64,000 nt of DNA. Origin: SLNP01 sp964568875. GTDB lineage: Bacteria; Bacteroidota; Bacteroidia; Bacteroidales; VadinHA17. Within the stretch, counting starts at the first letter, position 1, and every line of letters starts with the position of its first letter. Position numbers and translations under genes: made by a program. The stretch is from the NCBI GenBank assembly GCA_964568875.1, contig CAZMSH010000002.1, positions 186,001-250,000 of the forward strand, in the 5' to 3' direction. The notes under the pieces are model-generated. The model searched no databases. It worked only from the letters and a program-made list of their open reading frames with translations, and was not told where the DNA came from. Positions 52,007-60,728 of the stretch are shown here, one piece after another.

Positions 52007-52951
52007 TTAATCAGCTTCTTCTCCCTCAACCAAGCTGCGAACACTGCTGAAATCATTATCGTCCGCCACTACATACCTGTCAACCATAAGCATTTCGAGC
52101 ACATTACGGCTACGCTCGTCAAGGTGCATCTCAAGGAACAAATCTTTCAGCATGGCAACCATACTATCGGGAAGTTCACGTGAAACAACCACCGGGGGCA
52201 TTGCAAACCATCCTGATCTGTCAATTATTCTTATATTACTCACTCTTTCCGGATTTGTGTAAGCAACATACTCATATACCAGGCTATTGACGGCAGCTCC
52301 GTCTATCATTCGTTTTGAAACGAGCTGAATGGAATTGTCATGTGCATATGTATAGATGATACGGCTGAAATAATCTTCCGGCATGTAGCCTGCATCCCTG
52401 AGCAGTTTTACAGGATAGAGTTTTCCTGCCGTTGAAAGCGGATCGGTGAAAGCAAAGCTTCTGTTTTTCATATCTTCGAAATCATCAATACCCGATGACT
52501 CATAAGTAATAATATATGACTGGTAGGTTCTTTTGCCATCGCGTTCCGGTATTACAAGCAGCCTGAAGGAGGAATCTGCCACACCGCTGATGTACCCTCC
52601 TGAACAGATAAATGCCAGGTCGATCTGATTGCTGGCAGCCATATCGTTGATCTCCCCATATGTTTTTTTCTGAATCATACTTACTTTCATCCCTGTTTTT
52701 TCGGAAATAAGCCTGAACATATCGCGGTAATACCGGAATGTTTCACGTGGCGAAGTGATAGAAGCAACTGCTATGCGAAGTTCGCCTGATGATCGATCAT
52801 TCTCTTCTGCCAGGCCAGTTATCTTCAGAGTATCAGAAAAATCAATATAATAAATGTTGTCATTTCCGGGAATCCCGGAATTACCACATCCTCCTGCAAA
52901 TATCACTGCAGCGGTAAATAATAATATTATCAGCCTTTTAAGTGACATCAT
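52007..52951 (-). CDS. PhnD/AioX-like periplasmic oxyanion-binding lipoprotein
   Basis: The frame is open from 53197, but that extension has no homology-like character and overlaps the S9 peptidase gene; the ATG at 52951 gives a proper lipoprotein signal (MMSLKRLIILLFTAAVIFAGGC, Cys22) and 314 aa. The mature part is a PhnD-like periplasmic binding fold: ELRIAVASITSPRETFRYY, QIDLAFICSGGY, YQSYIITYESSGIDDFEDMK, FAFTDPLSTAGKLYPV. Family members bind phosphonate, phosphite, arsenite or similar anions. No ABC permease is nearby; instead it heads a kinase/response-regulator operon, as AioX does. Apart from the lipid-bearing Cys it has a single cysteine, C116, in the ligand-cleft segment. Confidence 0.85.
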   Translation of the reverse strand: MMSLKRLIILLFTAAVIFAGGCGNSGIPGNDNIYYIDFSDTLKITGLAEENDRSSGELRIAVASITSPRETFRYYRDMFRLISEKTGMKVSMIQKKTYGEINDMAASNQIDLAFICSGGYISGVADSSFRLLVIPERDGKRTYQSYIITYESSGIDDFEDMKNRSFAFTDPLSTAGKLYPVKLLRDAGYMPEDYFSRIIYTYAHDNSIQLVSKRMIDGAAVNSLVYEYVAYTNPERVSNIRIIDRSGWFAMPPVVVSRELPDSMVAMLKDLFLEMHLDERSRNVLEMLMVDRYVVADDNDFSSVRSLVEGEEAD

Positions 52952-53057
52952 TGAATCGACATAAGTATAAACAATCGAAATTGCTTTTTGTTGAATGATT
53001 ATAGGCTGTCTGACAGGCAATTCTGATACATTATTGCCAGCACTCGCTCTAAACCAA

Positions 53058-53092
53058 AAGGGAGGTTGCCGTTTCAGGCAACCTCCCGTGGT
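53058..53092 (-). terminator. Rho-independent terminator after the S9 peptidase gene
   Basis: GGGAGGTTGCC (53060-53070) and GGCAACCTCCC (53077-53087) form an 11-bp perfect stem with a 6-base loop. On the complement the stem is followed by CTTTTGG, and it lies 35 bases after the peptidase stop. It also separates that operon from the regulatory operon. Confidence 0.85.
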
Positions 53093-53121
53093 AAAAAAAC
53101 AATCTTTACAATCAGGAACTG

Positions 53122-55710
53122 TTACTTGTCCTCCTGACTGGTCTTTTTTCCGGCATTTTTGACATAGAAGTCGAGCCATGCCACCCATCTTGCCCACATA
53201 TCAAGCTGTGTCTCTTTACCTGCAGGACCGTGGTCTTCATACGGATAGATATAAAGTGATGCAGGTTTGTCAAGGCCGTTCAGCGCCATAAACATCCTTT
53301 CGGAATTAATGAGCCAGGTTCCAACATTATTGTCATCACCACCATGGTACATCAGCAACGCTCCGGTAAGTCTCTCTGCCCATAGCAGCGGAGACATTGT
53401 AAGATAAGTCTCACGCGCTTCCCACAACACTCTTCTCTCGCTCTGGAAGCTCATCGGTGTAAGCGTCCTGTTATAAGCACCGTCGCCGGCAATGCCAGCC
53501 TTGAAAAACGGGGTATGTATCATTGAGTTGGCAGTACCGAATGCACCATAGCTGTGTCCGCCCAAAGCAAGCCTGCTTCTGTCAATGAAACCCTTCTCAG
53601 AGAGAATATCAATAATAGCTGCCCAGTTTTTCTGAATATCAGGAACAAAGAAATCGTTCATCCTCCCTGAAGGGCCAACTATCGGGAAATCTGGTTCAAC
53701 GTAGGCATATCCGTAGAGTGTCAGCATCTTCATTGAGCGGACACCTGTTGACCTGAAGCTGTTAATATTTGTTGACCTTTTGCCCCTGTCAATTGACTCC
53801 TGGTCAGTAAATTCCCTCGGATAGAACCAAAACATAGCAGGCAGTTTCTCCCCGTTCCAGTCTTTTGGCATCCACACGTTTGCAATAAATTTGATACCAT
53901 CTACCCTCTCAATCTCAACACGGTAATACTTGGCATTTGTAGCATCTGGTGTATAATCAACATTGTTTGTAAGTTTCTTTTCTGCACCTGTGTTCAGGTC
54001 GATCAGATAGTTATCGGATATTACGGTAGGGGCTTCACGGGATATGATAATCTTGTTAAAATCAACATCAAGCACGGCAGAGACTCTCTCATAGAAATCC
54101 TTTGAACTCTCAAACAGTCTTGACTTTTCTCCTGTCCTGATCTCTACCTTGTCAACAAACGGCTGAGGGGCATTCTCCAGGTAATCCTCATAATATTGTG
54201 TTCCTGACAGATATACATAGTTACCATCAGAAGATATCATAATGACTCTTTCACCTGAAGTCTCGTCTGTTTTACTCATCAATGAACCAGGGTTTTTGTA
54301 AAACTCTGACGTTCTGTGCTTGTAAATTGTATACTTCTTATCAGGCTCGCTAAGAAATACAACATAGACATGACTTTGTCCGCTTGATGACTCGGTAATG
54401 AAAAGCGTCTGGCAGTCATCAGAATAATCAAGACCTGCTATCTGTGACTCGGTCTCATATATAACTTTTACATCATCTTCACCATATGGAGGCAGCCACT
54501 GATATACCCTGTCCATCCTTTTTGTCTGTGCCTGCCTTTCACCCTGTCCTGCTCTCTGGTTTGCTGCATCTCCTGTTTGCCTGTTGTTATCACCATTCTG
54601 AGCGTTGGTAGTATCCCTTCTCGGAGCGGGATCACGCAACAGATAGCTAATTCCCTGGCCATCAGGCCTCCACCTCAGGGACCTCTTCTGAGGCTCTCTT
54701 TCCTGCTGCTGATCATCATCGCCGGCACCTCTGTTTGGTGCACTGCCTTCGCGCAATTCCCTCTTGCTTATCTCAGACAGAACATTTCCGTCCAGATCCC
54801 AGAGCTCATTGACATTCCCAAAGGAGCTTACAGGAACAATATTCGAAAACGGCCTCTGTACCGTTGTTACCATCAGGTAGTTACCATCAGGTGCAAAATT
54901 GATTGATGAATAGAGATCAGGTTTTCCGACATTTTTTATATCCCTTGGCCTCTCAACGTTTATTTTTGCAATCTGTCCGGTGCAGTAGTACTCAAAGAGA
55001 GCTTCATCATAAGAATCTTCGAGCAGATGCACAACTGTACGAAGCTGATTGTTACCCGGTGAAGCAACTCTTACACGCAAATGATTATCAAGCACATACT
55101 GCTGCGGTTCCGGCATTCTGTTTTCAGGTATCAGAACAGTGAGAATATATTTACTGTCTCCTGACCACTGAAAGGAGCTGTTGAGTGTTGCCAGTACCGG
55201 CCTGGGGGTTATTTTGGTTGATCTGCCATTTGATACATCAGCTACATATATATGAGTAGCATCCTTGAAATTGGCATAATAGGCTATTTTCTTACCGTCA
55301 GGTGACCAGCGTGCCGATGATACTCTTGCATTGGCCGGAACCTGTATTGTACGCGGAGATCCTCCTTCTGCTGGAATAACCTCATAGCCTACTGAGCCGC
55401 CGGTTGTAAGGGATCTTGACCTGTTCGCTTCAACATCGACCACAACCCCTGCAAGATTGTTATAGGGTAAGCCGAGCCTCTCAACAGGAGTGATTCCATC
55501 CCCTTTTGTGTTCAGGAACCAGGAACGGTCTGGACTAAGATTTGACAGGGATATATTCTCATGTCGCGGAGCAAGAACATGGTTTTTGATAGCATCCGGC
55601 GGATCCTGATACCCCTTCTTTGAAAACATCTCTTCCTGTGACTGCAGCGGATTAGCTACCAGCATCACAAGCGAGATAAGCAGGCTGAATCTGATAAATC
55701 TGTGTTTCAT
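53122..55710 (-). CDS. S9 family (prolyl oligopeptidase/DPP-like) exported serine peptidase
   Basis: The 862-aa protein has a signal peptide (MKHRFIRFSLLISLVMLVANPLQS) and a beta-propeller half (about 100-600; SSARWSPDGKKIAYYANF, SINFAPDGNYLMVT) that gates a C-terminal alpha/beta-hydrolase. The nucleophile is S720 in GGHSYGAFG; the acid is in YHGGDDNNVGT and the histidine in YEDHGPAG. A Q/R/N-rich low-complexity insert (DDDQQQEREPQKR, NNRQTGDAANQRAG) interrupts the propeller. Such enzymes cut peptides in the periplasm, usually after Pro or Ala. The gene is the second of a two-gene unit with the BNR protein, 49 bases downstream of it. Confidence 0.9.
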   Translation of the reverse strand: MKHRFIRFSLLISLVMLVANPLQSQEEMFSKKGYQDPPDAIKNHVLAPRHENISLSNLSPDRSWFLNTKGDGITPVERLGLPYNNLAGVVVDVEANRSRSLTTGGSVGYEVIPAEGGSPRTIQVPANARVSSARWSPDGKKIAYYANFKDATHIYVADVSNGRSTKITPRPVLATLNSSFQWSGDSKYILTVLIPENRMPEPQQYVLDNHLRVRVASPGNNQLRTVVHLLEDSYDEALFEYYCTGQIAKINVERPRDIKNVGKPDLYSSINFAPDGNYLMVTTVQRPFSNIVPVSSFGNVNELWDLDGNVLSEISKRELREGSAPNRGAGDDDQQQEREPQKRSLRWRPDGQGISYLLRDPAPRRDTTNAQNGDNNRQTGDAANQRAGQGERQAQTKRMDRVYQWLPPYGEDDVKVIYETESQIAGLDYSDDCQTLFITESSSGQSHVYVVFLSEPDKKYTIYKHRTSEFYKNPGSLMSKTDETSGERVIMISSDGNYVYLSGTQYYEDYLENAPQPFVDKVEIRTGEKSRLFESSKDFYERVSAVLDVDFNKIIISREAPTVISDNYLIDLNTGAEKKLTNNVDYTPDATNAKYYRVEIERVDGIKFIANVWMPKDWNGEKLPAMFWFYPREFTDQESIDRGKRSTNINSFRSTGVRSMKMLTLYGYAYVEPDFPIVGPSGRMNDFFVPDIQKNWAAIIDILSEKGFIDRSRLALGGHSYGAFGTANSMIHTPFFKAGIAGDGAYNRTLTPMSFQSERRVLWEARETYLTMSPLLWAERLTGALLMYHGGDDNNVGTWLINSERMFMALNGLDKPASLYIYPYEDHGPAGKETQLDMWARWVAWLDFYVKNAGKKTSQEDK

Positions 55711-55759
55711 AAGTTCTGTATTAAATAATAATTAATCCATTAAGTTTTGATATTGCAGG

Positions 55760-58429
55760 TTATTTTTCAAACCATTGATCCTGAATAAGCTTAAACGGTA
55801 CATCCATTGTCTTACCGTCCACAACAAGCCTTACGGTGTAATCTCCGGGTCTGGCAGAAGCAGCAGCAGCACGTGCCATTGGCCGTCTTCCTGTCTCTTC
55901 GCTTTCAGATAAAGGAGGTCTGATTGCATAATTCCACAGGAACCGGTTTACACCCTTATCTTTTGCAGCCTCACCTTCAAAAATAATCCTTACACCATCA
56001 AGAACCTGAATTTTAACATCCTGAGCCCCATTCTTAAGATAATAATAGATATGGGCAGCAACAGGTTCACTTTCTCCATTATAATTCAGAGAGGAACTGT
56101 TGTTCGCACCGGTGCTAACCCATTTAACACGAGTCTGAGGCTTGAAGAGATGAAACTCTTTACTTAGAGTTTCTCTGTTAATCTCCACAAAATAACTGAT
56201 ATCCGATATAAAAAGGCTTCTTCCATGTGTTGCTACTATCAGATCATTTTCCCTCGGGTGAATCTTCAGGTCCTCAACCGGATTATTCGGCATATTGTTT
56301 CTGTACTTGTTCCAGACAGATCCTCCATCAAAACTTACGTATACCGCCTTTGTGGAACCGACAAATAATAAGTCGGGATTTTGGGGATGCTCGCGTATTA
56401 CACACAATGATTCATCAACAGGAAGATTTGATGCAATTGATTTCCAGGTTTTGCCAAAGTCAGTTGTCTTATATACAAATGGTCTGAAATCATCACTTCT
56501 TAATCCGGTAATGGTCACATACGCAGTTGCTTCATCAGCATTTGAAGCAGTAACCCTGCTGACCCAATGACCCGGATGGTCTGTAATATTTCCTGTAACA
56601 TCGTTCCATGTCCTTCCCCCATCAGGAGTAACCCATACCTTACCGTCATCTGTTCCAACCCAAAGAACGCCCTCTTTGGCTGGTGACTCATCCATCGTAA
56701 CTATTGTGCAGTACTGGATATTACCCGTCCCCTGAATTTTAGCCTCATCGGCAGTAGTAAGATCGTCGCTTATCTCTTCCCACGATTCACCCTGATTACG
56801 TGATCGCACTACCTTGTTTCCGGCATGGTAGATTGTCTTACTGTTATGAGGACTCACAACTATAGGTGCGTTCCATGCCCAGCGATCCATTGACTGGTAT
56901 CTTATTGACTTCCGCTCACCGGTAATCTGATCAGTTCTTGTTAAGGGTCCGAACTGGGATTCATTGTAAAGCCATCTGCTGTCATTCCAGTCAACCTCAT
57001 TATACATGCCATCACCTCCTCCTACTGATTTCCAGTCTTCCAGTCTAATAGCTCCACCAGAGCGTTTCGTTGACGGCCCCTTTACAGAACCATTATCCTG
57101 CAATCCACCATAAACATTGTAGGGATAATCAAAATCGAAACCTACAGCCACGAACTGTCCAACCGGCATAAAATCAGGATGATACCAGTTCTGTCCGCCA
57201 TCCCATGTAACACCAAGACCATGATCATAGCCCAGTAGCATATGTTTGGAATTAGAGGGATTAATCCACATAGCATGATTATCACCTCCAAACCTGAATG
57301 GAGTTCTCCATTCCTTACCTCCATCAATAGTTTCAAACATTCCTGTAGCAAGGACATAAACATGATCGGGATCATTAGGATCGACTCTGATCTGCTGATA
57401 GTAATATCCAGGCCCTCCACCTATCTGGCGGCCTTCAGGACTAGCTTTCCTCCATGTTTCGCCCTTGTCATCCGATCTGTAAACTTCAGCACCTATTTCC
57501 CTGCCTGTTGGAGGTATTCCGTTTAATAGCTGATAATACCTTTCCTCATCCGACACTCCATCAATATTGCAGTTTTCAACATTCGCATATATTGTTTTCG
57601 GATTGCTTCTTGAGATATCAATCCCAATGCGGCCTATCATACCCCCGGGTAGTCCGTTCGATAACTTTTTCCAGTTTTTACCACCGTCTGTTGTCTTGTA
57701 TATTCCGCTACCCGGACCTCCGTTGTTGAAGGTCCAAGGCTTTCTGACCTTGTCATATGCTGTCGCATAAAGAATATCGGGCTGCGAAGGATCTATTGCC
57801 AGATCAACAACTCCTATATACTTTCCTTCGCTTCTGACTTCAAGTACTCTTTGCCATGATTTCCCTCCATTAGTAGTTTTGTAAACTCCTCTCTCATCAT
57901 TTTCAGAATATAACGGGCCAAGAGAAGCCACCCATACTATATCAGGGTTTTTAGGATGGATAATAATCCTGCCAATATGCTGACTGTTCTTTAGCCCCAT
58001 ATGACTCCATGACTTGCCTCCATCTGTTGACTTGTATATACCGTCGCCGTAATAGGATGTTCGGCTGCTATTAGCTTCGCCGGAGCCAACCCAGATAACA
58101 TCAGAGTTATTAGGATCAACTGCCACATCTCCGATACATATGACACCCTGGTCATCGAATATTGATTCAAACGTAATGCCGTTATTAACTGTTTTCCACA
58201 ATCCTCCCGATGCTAATGCAGCGTAAAAGACAGATGGATTATTCTCATCAACGGCAAAATCAACAAAACGTCCACCGTGACGTGTTGATCCGATAGATCT
58301 GTAAACAGCAGCACCGAGAACATCCTGACCGACTGTCTGTGCCATTACGTCTGATGGCATAGTAAACATAACAGTGGTCATAGCCAGGAAAATGATGCTT
58401 AATCTGATTAGGAAATAGGTCTTCTTCAT
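55760..58429 (-). CDS. Secreted BNR/sortilin (VPS10)-like propeller protein
   Basis: The 889-aa product has a signal peptide (MKKTYFLIRLSIIFLAMTTVMFTMPSDVMA, cleavage near 30). It is built from Asp-box/BNR repeats such as YKSTDGGKSWSHMG, YKTTNGGKSWQRV, YKTTDGGKNWKKL, YRSDDKGETWRKA and YKTTDFGKTWKSI, giving one or two large propellers as in VPS10/sortilin domains. A C-terminal beta-sandwich (about 790-889; YNGESEPVAAHIYYYLK, GDYTVRLVVDGK) ends the chain. No sialidase active site is evident. Homologues are common in Bacteroidota and usually lie beside S9 or M1-type peptidases, as here, hinting at a role in peptide handling or secretion. Function is unproven. Confidence 0.82.
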   Translation of the reverse strand: MKKTYFLIRLSIIFLAMTTVMFTMPSDVMAQTVGQDVLGAAVYRSIGSTRHGGRFVDFAVDENNPSVFYAALASGGLWKTVNNGITFESIFDDQGVICIGDVAVDPNNSDVIWVGSGEANSSRTSYYGDGIYKSTDGGKSWSHMGLKNSQHIGRIIIHPKNPDIVWVASLGPLYSENDERGVYKTTNGGKSWQRVLEVRSEGKYIGVVDLAIDPSQPDILYATAYDKVRKPWTFNNGGPGSGIYKTTDGGKNWKKLSNGLPGGMIGRIGIDISRSNPKTIYANVENCNIDGVSDEERYYQLLNGIPPTGREIGAEVYRSDDKGETWRKASPEGRQIGGGPGYYYQQIRVDPNDPDHVYVLATGMFETIDGGKEWRTPFRFGGDNHAMWINPSNSKHMLLGYDHGLGVTWDGGQNWYHPDFMPVGQFVAVGFDFDYPYNVYGGLQDNGSVKGPSTKRSGGAIRLEDWKSVGGGDGMYNEVDWNDSRWLYNESQFGPLTRTDQITGERKSIRYQSMDRWAWNAPIVVSPHNSKTIYHAGNKVVRSRNQGESWEEISDDLTTADEAKIQGTGNIQYCTIVTMDESPAKEGVLWVGTDDGKVWVTPDGGRTWNDVTGNITDHPGHWVSRVTASNADEATAYVTITGLRSDDFRPFVYKTTDFGKTWKSIASNLPVDESLCVIREHPQNPDLLFVGSTKAVYVSFDGGSVWNKYRNNMPNNPVEDLKIHPRENDLIVATHGRSLFISDISYFVEINRETLSKEFHLFKPQTRVKWVSTGANNSSSLNYNGESEPVAAHIYYYLKNGAQDVKIQVLDGVRIIFEGEAAKDKGVNRFLWNYAIRPPLSESEETGRRPMARAAAASARPGDYTVRLVVDGKTMDVPFKLIQDQWFEK

Positions 58430-58876
58430 AGGTCGGTTAAGTATTGGTAATACAAGCTACCAATTTATGAAGTTTTTATTTGTTTAGATTCACTTTCAAC
58501 ACGCCTGAATGACATTTAACAGCTTTTAACTTTTACATTTCCATTACCACACCGAAGAAACAGAGGATTAGGCAAACCCGTCTTTCTGCCGTAAGTCACT
58601 AAATAGTGAAAGCAAAATCAACTTTCGGTCGAAAAAGAACATGTCTGATTACCCTTTATTATAACCATGCGATCAAAGGCACTTTTATTACGGTCGAAAA
58701 AAATAAATCAGATTAGCCATTTTATGTCAGCGTGTTATATAAGCTCTGTCAGAGACAGTCGAAAAAGTCATATCTTCTTTGAAACATTTTTATATCTTTG
58801 GGTTTCCGGTACCTCAGAGTTGTTACCATTCAACAATTATTAGGCTTTAGCCGGATACGGATAAAACAGCTTGAAG
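58430..58876. promoter_or_regulatory. Divergent promoter region with three boxes at exact 65-bp spacing
   Basis: Boxes CGGTCGAAAAA at 58626 and 58691 and CAGTCGAAAAA at 58756 are spaced exactly 65 bp, with weaker similarity between the intervening stretches (TCTGATTACC versus TCAGATTAGCC). TATCTTTG at 58793-58800 matches the TAnnTTTG -7 element and would start transcription near 58807, ahead of the carboxylase ATG at 58877. No gene was seen in this region. Confidence 0.5.
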
Positions 58877-60433
58877 ATGGATATAAATGGCAAGGCTTTC
58901 AGGGCGTTTCGTGATCGCGAATCGGCATTAAAAAAACAGTATGATGCCTCAAGGGCGTCAAAGCAGCATGCCAAGGGAAAGCTAACTGCATGGGAACGCA
59001 TAGATCTTCTTTTTGATGAAGGCACTTTCGAGGAAATCGATGCATACAATACTCCTGCTGCAGGCGAGGTTGAATTCGGAAAAGTTGAGGAGTCATATGG
59101 TGACGGCGTTATCGTAGGTCACGGCAGAATCAACGGCCGTCTTGTATTTGTCTATTCGCAGGATTTTACGGTAATGGGCGGCTCACTTGGCATCGTCCAT
59201 GCAAAGAAAATTGCCAAGGTCCAGGAGATGGCCCTTAAAATGGGTACCCCGGTGATAGGTATAATGGATTCGGGAGGGGCACGAATACAGGAGGGAATTG
59301 CAAGCCTGAGCGGGTACGCAACCATCTTTCACAATATTATCAGCTCGTCAGGTATTATACCTCAGATATCAGTGATAATGGGTCCTGCGGCAGGGGGAGC
59401 TGTCTATTCTCCTGCTCTCACTGATTTCGTATTCATGACCAACCTGACAAGTTATATGTTTGTTACCGGTCCTAATGTTGTCAAGGAGGTACTGAATGAA
59501 GATGTAACATTTGAGGAACTGGGAGGTGCCGATATCCATGCCAGAAAGAGCGGGGTGGCACACATGATCTATGATGATGAAGAAAACACAATCCTTGCAC
59601 TCAAGAAGTTCCTTTCATACCTGCCTTCCAACAATCTCGAGAATCCGCCTGAATTTAACGATGATGGTTCGGTTCCGGATGTAAATCCGAAGCTCAGGGA
59701 CATCGTTCCTGATGATCCTAACAAAGCTTATGACGTCAGGGATGTCATTGTCAATCTGGTAGACAGAAATAGTTTCTTTGAAACAGCAGAACTCTTTGCA
59801 GGGAGCCTGGTAACCGGATTCGCCCGGCTAAGGGGGAAAACCATCGGAGTCGTTGCCAACCAGCCGAAAGTCCTTGCAGGCGTTCTTGACATTGACTCGT
59901 CAACCAAGGGAGCAAGGTTCATAAGATTCTGCGATGCTTTCAATATACCCCTGCTGACACTTGAAGATGTACCCGGATTCCTTCCGGGAATTGACCAGGA
60001 ACACAGGGGTATCATAAGACACGGAGCCAAGATGCTCTTTGCCTACAGCGAAGCTACGGTTCCTAAAATAACGGTTATATTGAGAAAGGCTTACGGTGGT
60101 GCCTATATTGTAATGAACAGCAAGAATCTTGGCGGCGATTTTAATTTTGCCTGGCCTACAGCCGAAATAGCAGTTATGGGTCCCGATGGAGCCGTTGCCA
60201 TACTATACAGAAGGGAGATAGCAGCATCTGACAATCCCGCAGCATTGAAGAAGGAACTGGTACGCAAGTACAGGGAGAAAGTTGCCAATCCGTTTATCGC
60301 AGATGAAAAGGGATATGTTGATGAAGTTATCGATCCGGCTGTAACAAGGAAAAAGATTGTATCGGCATTCGATGCATTGAGCAATAAATGGGTGAAGGCG
60401 CCGGAGAGAAAGCATGGGAATATGCCTTTGTAA
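58877..60433 (+). CDS. pccB: Acyl-CoA (propionyl-CoA type) carboxylase carboxyltransferase subunit
   Basis: The 518-aa protein is the carboxyltransferase of a biotin-dependent acyl-CoA carboxylase. It has two crotonase-type halves: GKLTAWERIDLLFDEGTFEE, VFVYSQDFTVMGGSLG, MDSGGARIQEG and MGPAAGGAVYSPAL in the first; NQPKVLAGVLDIDSSTKGARFI, EDVPGFLPGIDQEHRG and RKAYGGAYIVMNSK in the second. It transfers CO2 from biotin to propionyl-CoA (or, reversed, takes it from methylmalonyl-CoA), a step in propionate or branched-chain metabolism. ATG at 58877 is preferred over TTG at 58871. Biotin carboxylase and biotin carrier genes follow. PccB versus a methylmalonyl-CoA decarboxylase subunit is not decidable from sequence alone. 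Confidence 0.88.
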   Translation: MDINGKAFRAFRDRESALKKQYDASRASKQHAKGKLTAWERIDLLFDEGTFEEIDAYNTPAAGEVEFGKVEESYGDGVIVGHGRINGRLVFVYSQDFTVMGGSLGIVHAKKIAKVQEMALKMGTPVIGIMDSGGARIQEGIASLSGYATIFHNIISSSGIIPQISVIMGPAAGGAVYSPALTDFVFMTNLTSYMFVTGPNVVKEVLNEDVTFEELGGADIHARKSGVAHMIYDDEENTILALKKFLSYLPSNNLENPPEFNDDGSVPDVNPKLRDIVPDDPNKAYDVRDVIVNLVDRNSFFETAELFAGSLVTGFARLRGKTIGVVANQPKVLAGVLDIDSSTKGARFIRFCDAFNIPLLTLEDVPGFLPGIDQEHRGIIRHGAKMLFAYSEATVPKITVILRKAYGGAYIVMNSKNLGGDFNFAWPTAEIAVMGPDGAVAILYRREIAASDNPAALKKELVRKYREKVANPFIADEKGYVDEVIDPAVTRKKIVSAFDALSNKWVKAPERKHGNMPL

Positions 60434-60605
60434 GGGTATCAGATGTCAGGTATCAGGTATCAGGTGTCGGGTGCCAGGTATCAGGTATCAGGTATCAGGT
60501 ATCAGGTATCGGGTGCCAGGTATCGGGAAGGGGCGTAGAAGGGCGGAAAGGGCGTAGAAGGGCGTAAAGGGCGCAGAAGGGCGTTGAAGGGCGTTGAAGG
60601 GGAAA
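60434..60605. repeat. Tandem heptamers (AGGTATC) and 9-10 bp repeats inside the carboxylase operon
   Basis: From about 60440 to 60525 the heptamer AGGTATC and variants (AGGTGTC, GGGTGCC) recur with little interruption; from about 60530 to 60600 a GGGCGTAGAA-type 9-10 bp unit repeats about eight times. The array lies between the carboxyltransferase and biotin carboxylase genes. Heptamers of the same kind occur at 1.9 kb. Confidence 0.85.
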
Positions 60606-60728
60606 AATAGAACATAACAACCACAGCGGGGTTGAATATTAATAGACCCCACCCCCTTTCTCCAGACGCCAGGGAAAAGGGCGGAGATAAGAGAGAGAAA
60701 ATGTTATTGGAATAAACAGAAGAAAGAT

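Noticed and set aside
52952..53197. Longer N-terminus for the PhnD-like gene
   Set aside because: The extra 82 residues run through a terminator hairpin and the 3' end of the S9 peptidase gene and precede a clean lipoprotein signal, so the start at 52951 is used.
60440..60600. Possible CRISPR array
   Set aside because: The units are 7-10 bp with no unique spacers and no cas genes nearby; this is a simple tandem repeat.
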